Assembly (NCBI GenBank): GCA_902805475.1 | Contig: CADCSX010000008.1 | Location: forward strand, 2,090,001 to 2,154,000 | DNA length: 64,000 nucleotides | Direction: 5' to 3' | Source of the DNA: Entonaema liquescens | Lineage: Eukaryota > Ascomycota > Sordariomycetes > Xylariales > Xylariaceae | Shown: positions 30,701 to 41,626 of the stretch, piece after piece | How the letters are laid out: each line of letters opens with the position of its first letter | Position numbering within the stretch: position 1 is the stretch's first letter | Program-made: the position numbers and the translations under genes | Notes under the pieces: generated by a model | Databases searched by the model: none | The model's input: only the letters and a program-made list of their open reading frames with translations | What the model was told of the DNA's origin: nothing

Positions 30701-33700
30701 AATATTTAAATATTTAAAAAATAAAAAAAATTTATTATAAATATTCTTAATATTTTATAAAAAATAAATAATATAACTTTAATATTTATATTATTAATTA
30801 TAAATTTAAATTATAATATTAAATTTTTATTTTTTATATTTTAATAACATTAATAATAAATATGTATAATATATATATTTATATTAATATATATATAAAT
30901 AATAAATTATTTTTTTAATGGTGAAAAGGTAAAAAAGTAAGTAAAAATAAACTTTAAATTTAAACAATTTATTATTAAATAATAAAAAAATTTATTTTAT
31001 TATTTTTTATTATTTTTATAATAATATTTATTATAAATTTTATTAATAATAAGTATAATATTGAATTAAATTTATTAATAATATAGGTAAAAAATTATTT
31101 TTTTAATTATTAAAATTTCGTTAAATTCTTTTTTAATAATTATATTTTTTTCCGAAATAAAATAATTAAAAAAATTACTTATATATAAGAAAAAAAGTAT
31201 ATTAAAAGTAAATAAAACCATTTATAAAAAATTATAAATATATAATTTTTTAATAAAGTTATAAATATGTGAAAAGTAGTTTTTATAATATTTATTATTT
31301 TTAATTAAACTTATATAATTAATAAAATTTTCAAAACGATTTTTAAGATAATTTTTAAAATAACTTTTAAAACAATTTTTAAAATAACTTTAATAATTTA
31401 TATTTAAATCCATATTATTTAAATTTATTAATTAAATTAATTAAATAAGATTTTTAAAACGTAGGTTTATTAATTAAATTAATTAAATAAGATTTTTAAA
31501 ACGTTATTTAAAATGTTTTTTAAAGCGCTTTTTTAAATAGTTTTTAACTTTAATTACGCGTAAAAATTAAAGTAAATAATATAAATAAAAATAATTTACT
31601 AAATGGGTTTTTATAAAAAAATAATATAGATAAAATTTTCTTTATTATAACATTAACTTACAAAATATTAAAAAAAGGGGGGGTATAAGATTAAAATATT
31701 TAAAACGGCGTTAAAAATAATAAAATATTTAATTAATTTAATATATAATTATTATTTAAACTTTAAATTCTAAATTATTTTTTTTAATAATTAAAAGTTT
31801 AAGTAAAAAAAATATTTAATAAATTTAAAAATTCATTAAAATTTTAAATTAAAAAATAATTATTAAATTCCATATTAATTAAAAAAAAATTAATTGTAAA
31901 AATTAAAAAAAATTATAAATATAAATAAAAAAAAATAAAAAACAAAATAATATATTTTAAAATTAAAATATTTAATTAATTAATTATTATATATTATAAA
32001 AAAATAAAAACAATAAATTATTATTTATAACGCGTTTTTTTTTAAAATTATTATTAATTAAATAATAAAATATAAATAACAAAATATATTAAAATATATT
32101 TTAATAAAAAAATCAATAATATTAAATAAACTTTATATAAAACCATATTAAAATAAATTATTATAAATACATTATTTATTAATTAATACGTAAAAAATAT
32201 ACTTAATTATAAATATTTTAAAAAACTTTAAATTTTTAACATTAAAAAAATATTATTAACATTATTTATATTTTATTAATTACTTATATAATATTTATCA
32301 ATTATTTCATCAATTACTTTATCAATTTCCTATAATAATTTCCATTTTAAATAATATAAAACTTTAAGATTTTATTTTAAAATAATTTTTATTTAAATTT
32401 ATTTATTTAATAAAAATACTAGTAATATTTTATAATAAAGAAATATAATTATATATAAATATAATAACGTAAAAATAATAAATAAATAAATAAATATAAA
32501 AAAAATCGTTTTTTTAATTAAATTTTATTATGTTTAATAATTATTTAAATATTATTTAATATTTTTTATTTTAATATTAATATATAAATAATATTTTTAT
32601 TTAATTTATATTTTTTTATTATTTAATAATTATTAATAAATTTTTTTTATAATTATAATTATTTATATAAAAATTACTTTTTTGTAAAATAATAATTAAA
32701 TATTTTTTATTATAATAATTTTCGATATAATTAAATTTTTTTTATTAAATATAAAATAATTAATTTATAAAAGTTTTTTTAAGAAAAAACTTTTTAAAAA
32801 AAAACTTGTAAAAAAAATTAAAATTATTAAATAAGTAATAATTTTTAAATTATTTTTTAATAAATTTATATTATTATTTTTAATAATATTATTATATTAA
32901 TTTAAATATAAAATATTTATTATATATTTAAAAAAAAATTATATTAAAATAAAATTAATTAAAAACTATTATAAATTATTTTTTAAATTCCATTATAAAA
33001 TAGTTTTTTTTATATAATAAAATTCTTTAAATTTTATTTTTAAAAAAATAAATAATATATTAATAATTTATATATAAAAAATAACTTTTTTTAATTAAAA
33101 ATAATTAATTAAAATATTAAACATCTTTATATTAATATAAATTATAATTAATTTTTATATATTTTTTAAAATAGTTTTTAATTAAAAATATATATAAATT
33201 ATAAAATTTATATTTTAATTAATGTTTTATTTAATTTAAATTATGAAAAAATTAAAAAGTTTTTTATCATATAAATAAATTTATTAAATTTTATTTAATT
33301 TATTAATATTTATAAATATTTTATTTTAAATATTAATATAATTATTAATTAAATAATTAAAGTAAATTAATTAATAATAAATTTATTTATATAATTATTT
33401 ATTATAATAAATATATTTATAAAAACTTTTTTATTTATAAATATAATAATATTTAAAATAATTTATATAATTTTATTTTTATTTTTTTTTATTTTTTTTA
33501 TTTTAATTAATATAATAAATATAACGAATATAATAAATATAATTAATATAATAAAAATATTAAATAAAATAAATTAAATATATAAATTTTTTATTATTTA
33601 TAAATTTTTTTTAAATATATTTATAATAAAATTTAATATATATTTTAAATTAATTATTATAATATTTTTTATTTATTAAAAAAACTAATTTATTATATTT

Positions 33701-33925
33701 ATATATTATTTTATAAATATTAAAAAAAATATTTAAAAAATATTTTATTTAATTAAATTAATTATTATTATATAATATAAATTAATAAATAAATAAATAT
33801 TTTATTAATTTTTTTAATAGAATATTAACATATAATTTTTAAAAAATTAATAACAAATAATTAATAATAAATAATAAGTAATTAATAAATAATTAATAAA
33901 AAACCATAAAATATTATAAAATTTT

Positions 33926-33974
33926 ACGGTTGCGCGACCGCGGCCACGTGTTTTGCATTGCGCGTTTACGCGCA
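33926..33974. other. isolated CpG-rich islet inside the AT block
   Basis: About 49 bp of high GC stand alone in DNA that is otherwise nearly all A/T for kilobases. It contains the palindromes ccgcgg and cacgtg and the inverted repeat gcgcgtttacgcgc, with several CpG and almost no CpA. It could be a remnant in which RIP spared CpG, filler DNA from break repair, or a protected protein-binding site. The sequence does not decide between these. Confidence 0.6.
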
Positions 33975-34308
33975 TTATAAAATCGTAATTATATAACATT
34001 TTATATATTATTAAAAATTATTATATTATTAATTTTTTTATTTTATAATATAATTTAAATATTAAAATAAATTAATTAATTATTTATTATTTATTATATA
34101 TTATATATTATATATTATTTTTTTTTTATTATTAATTATTTATTATTTATTTTTTAAAGTTTTTATATTTATATTTTATTAAAAAATTTTCATTTTTAAA
34201 TTATATCATTATATAATATATAAATATTATAAAAAATAAAAATATTAATAATAAATTTAAAAATATTATATAATAAATTATAATATTAATAATATATATA
34301 TTATTATT

Positions 34309-34457
34309 TTATTTATTTTATTTATTTTATTTATTTTATTTATTTTATTTATTTTATTTATTTTATTTATTTTATTTATTTTATTTATTTTATTTATTTT
34401 ATTTATTTTATTTATTTTATTTATTTTATTTATTTTATTTATTTTATTTATTTTATT
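34309..34457. repeat. 9-bp minisatellite (ttttattta)n, about 16 units
   Basis: A nearly perfect tandem array of a 9-bp unit, degrading on the right into ttttatttttttt runs. The uniformity of the units suggests the array arose or was homogenised after the surrounding repeats decayed. Confidence 0.9.
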
Positions 34458-35640
34458 TTTTTTATTTTTTTTATTTTTTTTTTAACGTTTTTATTACTGT
34501 TTTTCGTTATTAATTTTTTTTTTTTACATAAAGTTTTTTTTATTTTAATAATTTATTTAATTTATTATTTAACTATTATAAATAAAATTATTTTCTATTT
34601 TAATATTATTAAATTTATTATTTTTTAAAACTTTTTTATCATATAATTAATATAAAAATTTAATTTTTTAAAAGTTAAAAAAAAATTAATATTAATAATT
34701 TTTTTATTTTTATTTTTAATATTATTAAATTAAAATTATTTTATATTTATTTTTTACATTTTCCATAAAATTTACAAAATATATTTTAAATATTTTTTAT
34801 AATAATTTTAATTAATTATATTTTATAATTTAAATTTATTTAATTTAATTTTTATAATATTATATATAATATTTTTATATTTTTTTATATTAAATTAATT
34901 ATTAAATTTTTTTAATTTTTTATTATTTTTATAAATTAACTTTTTATTATAATTAAATTTAATTATTATGGTTTTATTAATTTTTATAATATATTTAAAT
35001 TATTTATTAATTTTTTTTTAAATAAAATAATATATATTAAAAATTTTATTATAATATATTTTTTATTTTTTTTTACTATTTATTTTTTTAAAAAAAAATC
35101 ATTTTTTATTATTTTTTTTAATTTTATATAAATATTTTATATTATTATTATTTTATATATAATATATAATTTATACGTTATTTAATTATATTCCATTTTA
35201 TTTATTTATTTTATATTATTTATAATTTTAATTATATATAATATAATTTTTTTTAAATTTATTTTATATTATTTTATAATTATTAATTAATAAATTATAT
35301 AATTTTTTTTTTATAAATTACAATTTTTATACCGTAATTAAATTTAAATTGTTTTATATTTTTAAAATTTAAAATAATATTTTATTATTTTATATTACGT
35401 TTTAATATATTATTTTTATTTTTTTTATTATATATTTTTAAAAAATTATATATCGTTTTACTTTTACATATAAATTATTTATTTAAAAATAATTTTTATT
35501 AATAATATTATAAATTTTTATTTTATTTTATAAAATTATTTTTTAATAATTATTTTAATAATAATTTAATTTTTTTATTAAATTATATTTAATATATATT
35601 TATAAAAATAAAATATATTTTTTTTTCGAAAAAAATATTA

Positions 35641-35700
35641 AATATTATATTATTATATTATTATATTATTATATTATTATATTATTATATTATTATATTA
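35641..35700. repeat. 8-bp tandem repeat (attatatt)n, about 7 units
   Basis: Perfect consecutive copies of an 8-bp A/T unit. No associated gene or element edge is visible. Confidence 0.85.
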
Positions 35701-35995
35701 ATTAATAAATTTATTTTAATATTTTTTATTTTATTTATTATTTTTTTTAATTATATATATATATATTTATATATTTTAAATTTTTACTTTATATAATAAT
35801 TTTTAATTTAAATTATAAATAAATAATTATATTATTAATATATATTATTATATAATTTAAAAAAAATTTATAATTTACGTTATTTAATATATATTAAATA
35901 AATATTAATTTTTAATTTAATTTATTTTAATAAATATATATATAATATTAAAGTAATTTATAAATTTTAATATATTATATTTAAATATATAATTA

Positions 35996-36830
35996 TTTTA
36001 TTTATTTATTTATTTAGTTATTTATTTTTATTTTGTTGTATTTATATGGTTATATTATTTTTTTATAATAAAATATTATTAATGTTTTTATTAAGTAATT
36101 ATATTCGGTTAAAAATTATATTTATGTTAGAAAAAATTTATTTATTTTTTTTTTATATTATATTTATAATTTGTTATTTTATAATTGTTTTTGTTTATAT
36201 ATAAACTTAATATTATTAATTAATTTTATAATTTTTTTTCATTGTAAATTATTTTTTTTAATTAAATTATAAGGTTAAAATGTTATATTATAAGTTTTTA
36301 ATTAAATTATTATTAATTAAAAATTTTTTAAAATAATATTTTTATTAATAATATTATAAATTTTATTAAATATATTTTTATATATTTTTTTTTAAGTTGT
36401 TAATTTTTTTTAATTTGGTAATATTTAAAGTAATAATATTTTAAAATATATTTTTAATTTTTCCGAAATAAAATTTTTAACGTTTATATAAAAAAAAAAG
36501 TTTTTTAGTTTTTTATGTAATAAATAAAATTATAATTTAAAATATAAATTATAATTAAAACGATGACGTTTTATTTAATAATTTAAAAGTTTATTATTTT
36601 TTTAAATATTTAAATTTTAATATAATTTATTATTTAAATAATTTTATAATATTATGTTTAAATTTTTATAAAAAGGAAAAATTTATTTATTAATGCGTTA
36701 ATTTTTATATAATTATTTCGATAATAATTTAATTTTTTATTAAAAAATTAAAAAATTTATAATGATTACGAGATTCGAATTTATCTTTTTTTAAGAAAAA
36801 GTGTTAAGTGTTAAATTATTACGTTAAATT
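35996..36830 (-). mobile_element. SINE-like retroposon, copy 5 (full length, 835 bp)
   Basis: On the minus strand the head reads aatttaacgtaataatttaa, and the B-box-like word aattcgaatctcg lies about 50 nt in. A (TAAA)n tail occupies 36,000-36,020. A perfect 17-bp repeat, atttaaatatataatta, flanks it at 35,979-35,995 and 36,831-36,847. It keeps more G than C on the plus strand. It lies about 370 bp left of the boundary with the gene-bearing islet. Confidence 0.7.
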
Positions 36831-37229
36831 ATTTAAATATATAATTAATTTTATAAAAAAAAAATTAAAAAAAATAAAATTTAAATATAATTATAAAATA
36901 ATTTTATAAAATAAAATAAAAGTTGATTTTTTTTAAAATTTAATAAATTAAAAATATTTTAAAATTTAATTATTAATTATATATTAAATTTTATATAAAA
37001 TTTTAATTTTATAAATATATATTAAATTACGTTTAATAATAATAAAAATTATAAAAAATATAATTATATTTTATTATAATAATTTTTTAATAAATATAAA
37101 AAAAAATATTTTAAAATTTCTAAAAAATATTAGAATTATAGTAATATAATTATTTATCTAAATTTAAAATCCGATTTTTAATAGTATTTTTTCTAATTAA
37201 AATGCACGGTTACGCACAAACGTATTTGC

Positions 37230-37574
37230 ATGTATTTTCGTTGGGCCATTGACCCGTGTGGGCCGTTGACCTGTGGATTACGTTATGTAAAAAGCAATAT
37301 TAAGAAGATTGCCGAGAAGAGTTTGATGCTCTTCAAAGCTTGGATTGCCGAAATTTGCAAATGTCCTGATAGGTATCACAATTTCCTAAGCTTATGCTAT
37401 GACGAAGATTCTCTCTGGTTTTTTCGCGAGCTCGATGATATAGTGAAGGTGGAAAAGGTGGATCACGATTGTGTGGTATTCGCATTTCTGCTAAAAACCC
37501 CAGGAAAAAAACAACCCTGGAGGTTACTTGCGCCACCGATTCTACGGAAGGAACTATCAGGATTGTATGAATAG
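37230..37574 (+). CDS. hypothetical ORF, 114 codons, doubtful
   Basis: An open frame in the normal-composition islet just right of the AT block. The predicted protein is mixed in composition, with acidic and aromatic stretches (DEDSLWFFRELDDIVKVEKV), and does not look like random low-complexity sequence. I recognise no family, and see no signal peptide or membrane segment. A shorter ORF exists on the opposite strand. It is convergent with the DUF2293 gene, 165 bp away. It could be the last exon of a gene whose 5' part has decayed into the AT block, or chance. Confidence 0.2.
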   Translation: MYFRWAIDPCGPLTCGLRYVKSNIKKIAEKSLMLFKAWIAEICKCPDRYHNFLSLCYDEDSLWFFRELDDIVKVEKVDHDCVVFAFLLKTPGKKQPWRLLAPPILRKELSGLYE

Positions 37575-37739
37575 TCTTGTGGAGATTCTTTGGCTGGGCC
37601 GTTAACTGCCACTTTTCCTATCATATTTATTAATCGACTAAGTTCACGGACACTGTTCCCTAGGATAAACCGTGGATGAGGCTGTTCGGTGTTTAACCTC
37701 TTTCCTGTACTGGTTTATTAGGAGGATGCTATAAAAGCC

Positions 37740-38548
37740 TCAGTCCCTACCACGCCACCTCAGCAAGATCGTATCAGCCTCTTGCTGAGCCTCCTGGGCT
37801 GTCTCGGCACTTGGCTCCTCGTCAGGGAGAGAATTGAATTTTGTATACTTATTCAGAACATACCGCCGGATGCTAATCATAGTGCTGGTCATACTGGGCA
37901 TAGTGACGCGGCCTAAGAAATGTGACGAACATATACGGTGGATTTCGACCCTGTCCGTCGGTGGCATATAAGGGTAGATTTTTTCCACTTTCTTCCCCCA
38001 GGTTTCTTCCACCATCGCCTGCTTTGCGTTATAGTCAGATTCAACTTCCTCGAAAATGCCCTTCGGCACATAGAGGCCTTCTTGTCTTGCAGACTTCTTT
38101 CTACTCTGAGGGCGCTGGTAGGACAGTAAGTCAACAAGGGCAACAAGTAAAGCTTTATCTAATCCTCACATAACGGGCATAGATCTTTTGGTTAGTCTCT
38201 TTTGCGAGATCCCGGCAGTGTCGAGTAACCCATAAATTGCCAGCTGGGATAAATTTGTAACCTGGTGGTGGGAATTGATCGCGAAATAGAATCTACGTGA
38301 AAGTAGTTAGATATGAAATAAAGTAACCCGAGAAGACGAGTAAAGGGTTCATAGGGATAAGCATGTACCTCCTCTCCATGTCGGTTTGTATAAATGTTGC
38401 GCCCTTCTGGTTTTGAATTACCATCGCTCGTGATGGGACGAGTAGGGGTACATTGTACTCCAAGCGTGGAAATCGGAGGCTTTGTCACATATTTAATGCC
38501 AAGGGCTTTTGTCAGGAAGGTGCGAGATAAATTCCGTAAATGAAGCAT
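37740..38548 (-). CDS. DUF2293-family protein, 225 aa, three exons
   Basis: Proposed exons on the minus strand: 38548-38369, 38292-38170 and 38114-37740. Introns of 76 nt (GTACAT..CTAACTACTTTCACGTAG) and 55 nt (GTGAGG..TACCAG) keep the frame in phase 0. Exon 2 encodes GYKFIPAGNLWVTRHCRDL, exon 3 GLYVPKGIFEEVESDY, and then a domain with IYPYMPPTDR, GRVTMPS and a C-terminal LLRWRGRD. I recognise this order from fungal DUF2293 proteins (a G-x-x-x-x-P-x-G-x-x-x-x-T-R-x-C element, then the YP..P..D domain). Function is unknown; the family occurs in many fungal genomes. There are no internal stops, so the gene appears intact although AT-rich DNA lies on both sides. The start is the first ATG of exon 1. 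Splice sites are by eye. Confidence 0.65.
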
Positions 38549-38689
38549 TTTTGGCTTGGTTGGTGATGATGTAGAAAGCAGAATAAATGTTGCACCCTAC
38601 GATGCGCGTGGTTGCAAAAAAGCCGCCAACACACTAATGCATGAAAATCACATAACCATATAACCACACAGTATAAATCCACAGTAGCT

Positions 38690-39360
38690 TAAAATAGAAC
38701 ATATAATACGTTTAAAAAAGTTTAATAAAAAACATAAAAAATAAATAAATATTAAAATTATAATAATAATTATATATAATATAAATATTTAATTTTAATT
38801 TATATATTAAAAAAATTATTTTATTTTATTTTATTATTAATTTATATAATTTTAATATATAAAAACGTTTTATATTATAATAAATAATATATATTTATAA
38901 AAATAAAATTTAATATAAAATTTAATAAATTAAATTTAAATTTATTTTTAATTAATTTTTTAAACGTTAAATTATTACGTTAAATAATTTTTAATAAAAA
39001 TAAAAATAAATATTTTAAAAATTTATAAAATTTTATATTAAAATTTTATAATTATTATTAAATTTTTTTTATTTATTTATATAAAATTTTTTTTTAATTT
39101 TTTTAATAATTAAAAAATATATTATAAAATATTAAAATCATTAATAAAATTATAAAAATTTATTAAATTATTAATATATAATTTATATATATATAATAAA
39201 TTAATTTATAATATTATTTTTTATTTAAATTAATTTTTTTATATAAATTATTTTATTATTAATTTAAATAATTTATTAAATAATTTATAAATATTAAATT
39301 ATATTTAATATATATTTATAAAAATAAAATTTAATATAAAATTAATACGTAAAGTTAAAT
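38690..39360. other. AT-rich interlude with a SINE-like fragment
   Basis: Composition returns to that of the main AT block between the DUF2293 islet and the next normal-GC segment. At 38,957-38,990 the words aaacgttaaattattacgtt and aaataattt match the head of the SINE-like family in minus orientation; I cannot follow the rest of the element. No open frame is present. Confidence 0.6.
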
Positions 39361-40809
39361 ATGCGGTTTTTTATCCATTAATTATAATTTGAAAAATCGC
39401 GATAAAATCATGTTTCATGCGAGACTCATTCTCTATAAGTCTTCCCTAGTACATTCAAGATATGTGCTATTATAAGGTCCGTCATTCTGTATATATAAAC
39501 AGGAGACTTTTAAGAATCAAATTTGTCTCCCGAGATGAGTCCTTCAAATACCTATTCATCTTTTCCTTTCATAATGGAAGGACTCCTCGTTCTTTCATAC
39601 AAGCGTTTATCATGGCAATCTATAATCCATGTTTCAATGCTGGAACTAGAGCCTGCAAAATACGAACTCCGTACGTGTCCAACTAGCTGGGTAAGACATA
39701 GTGGGATCAAGTATACATCTGTTGTAACACTACAAGTATCTTTGCGGCACTATCGACGCCCTCTGTCCTAGACAGTGAGGTTGAGGCTATCAAAGCGGTT
39801 TGCTAGTTCGATCGTAATATGGCATTAGATACCACCGACACCGACACCTATAGCGACACGAAGAGACTTCTAGTTATATTTATCAGCGGTGTGAATAGCG
39901 CCATATTCGTACTTACATGTTGTTTCTTTTATAGTGTTAGTAAACATTGGAGGATGCTTGGGGTCTGAGGTAATAATGTTAGATACTGTCAGTTGTATCG
40001 TTAATAAGGAGTGAGACCCTAGAAAACCTGACTTAGACTACGCCATAATCGTGAATCCTCGGCCTTTGGGAGCTTCAGATGGTGAAATGGGCGGGCGGCA
40101 TCCTTATAGATTTGTTTGGTTCTTCATACTTCGGTCATTCCCTCAAGGAATCCACCATCTATGCATCAATTAGTGTCATGTGTGAGTATTCTATCGATGA
40201 CGGTCTTCCTTTCTCGGTGCCCGAGCTCATTTAATAGCTATTCTGTGGGTTTGATTGAAACTTAGAAAGCTCAGCACGAACTATCATCGCTAGTTCTAGT
40301 TCATGGAACACCTGTAACACCATAGTATATTGCACTATTGACCGGTGAACTGACTTGCTGAGGCATGTCTTTCTGGCTATGTTGCCATGCGATACCTTGT
40401 TATTGACGGGAATCATATTAACAATCTTGAAGCGGGTGATAGCTTGTATGCAGAGCATACTGATATTCTATTATCGAGATTTAGTTGGCCTCGTATATAC
40501 CAGGAAACATTCGGCGAGGTATCAAATGTATCTTGAGTGAACAGCAGAGATAATGGATCAAGAACTAACCCCGAAAACTTTCCTGTCACATTGAGAATAT
40601 CATCTTTGACTTTGGATGCTTCCTTGGGCAATATAATAAAAAGAATCCAAACTACGAAACTTGGTAAATAGACGATACCTCAACAATGGTGAACATCACT
40701 TATCCCTAGGGATTCGTGTAACATCAGGCAGGCTTGTGACGATCCCTCACGCTATCCTTTGTTAGAGGCATTTGGTAATGCCTGCCTTCGGAATTACGAA
40801 GCGTATATG

Positions 40810-41031
40810 TTAGAGCTGGCTTGATACAAACGAACATTCTGGGGCCCAGGTGTGCTTAATGTACCAGAAAGCTAGGCTTCCACTCTCAGCAACTTAGAGT
40901 TATCGCGTAGTGGCTAGACCACCCTGGAAATCTGAAGGGGACGAGTGGAAGTAGGGAAACTCGGTGTAGACTCTATCGAGAAGTGGTTCTAATGGGAGTG
41001 GTGAAATGCCAACATCCCATTCGGGTATCAT
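40810..41031 (-). pseudogene. coding remnant with TAA stops, probably RIP-damaged
   Basis: From 41,031 the minus strand reads 43 sense codons of protein-like sequence (including EWDVGISPLPLEPLLDRVY), then TAA, one codon, TAA, then about 25 more sense codons (AESGSLAFWYIKHTWAPECS) to another TAA. Each TAA can arise from CAA by a single C-to-T change, as RIP produces. Another open stretch on the same strand at 40,413-40,631 may belong to the same dead gene. I do not recognise the family. The surrounding 39,360-41,280 has near-normal GC but no intact gene. Confidence 0.35.
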
Positions 41032-41283
41032 TTTACTACTGGCCCTTTAAGTGGTCCACACAAAGGTCCCGTGGAACTTGGGAACGGGTTTAGAGCCGTT
41101 TCTTGGTCTTCGACTAACTAGCATACCTATGCCTTCGAATAAGTTCGGAACGAAGCAAGTACTTGGAGCTGGATAATTGTAGTCTGAACCTCATGGAAGC
41201 TCACTCTGACCTCAAGTATACCAAGTGTTCATAACCGAGACGGTTGTACATATGATCAATACCAGCGTTGACATTAGGTGTCA

Positions 41284-41500
41284 GGGGGGATTCGAACTTG
41301 TAGAACATTTCATAACTGTTAGACACACAAACGGAGGAAATTACCACAAACCCTTATTAATTATATAATAATAACATATACACTTGGATATTTCGTATTT
41401 CATAATACTTTTTGGTATATGTCGTCGCTCCCTATATATAAACTTTTAATACATCACCCCTTCAAAACTGCGCCCTGCGTAATTCCACTACTTATGCTTC
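41284..41500 (+). mobile_element. possible solo or terminal LTR remnant
   Basis: A purine run (gtcagggggga) is followed some 30 bp later by tgttagacacacaaacgg, resembling the start of fungal copia-type LTRs. A TATA-like box (cctatatataaactttt) and a pyrimidine-rich stretch follow, as in LTR promoters. I found no second LTR and no recognisable gag or pol, and cannot fix the right end. The TATA box could simply belong to unrelated promoter-like DNA. Confidence 0.2.
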
Positions 41501-41626
41501 CCCAACCTCTGGCTTTCGGCCGTATACAATTGTCCTAAAAAGTAATTAATCGTCAGCGCGGAAACCCCAGATACACGTAAGGATGCTAAGCTGAGCCCTT
41601 GGTATCATCGACGGTATGAACTTTAC

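Larger units (their letters stand above)
1..37200. other. AT-rich, gene-free, RIP-like heterochromatin block
   Basis: Nearly all bases are A or T, and the longest open frames are only 60-75 codons of low-complexity Ile/Lys/Asn/Tyr/Phe, as expected by chance. Many remaining C and G bases sit in CpG (acg, cgt, tcg), while CpA/TpG is scarce over long stretches. That is the footprint known for RIP in ascomycetes, where CpA becomes TpA. Copies of the same repeats within the block differ mostly by C/T or G/A changes. The left end is outside the window, so the block exceeds 37 kb. Long RIP-decayed blocks form centromeres, pericentromeres and subtelomeres in this group; which one applies here is inference. 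Apart from the repeats listed separately I see no gene, tRNA or rRNA in it. Confidence 0.85.

Noticed and set aside
1..37200. Could the AT block be mitochondrial DNA?
   Set aside because: No mitochondrial gene, rRNA, tRNA or long open frame is present, and the block joins directly to nuclear spliced genes. It also contains transposon-like repeats with target duplications.
41281..41300. gggggattcgaac as a tRNA T-arm
   Set aside because: No acceptor stem, D-arm or anticodon arm could be folded around it.
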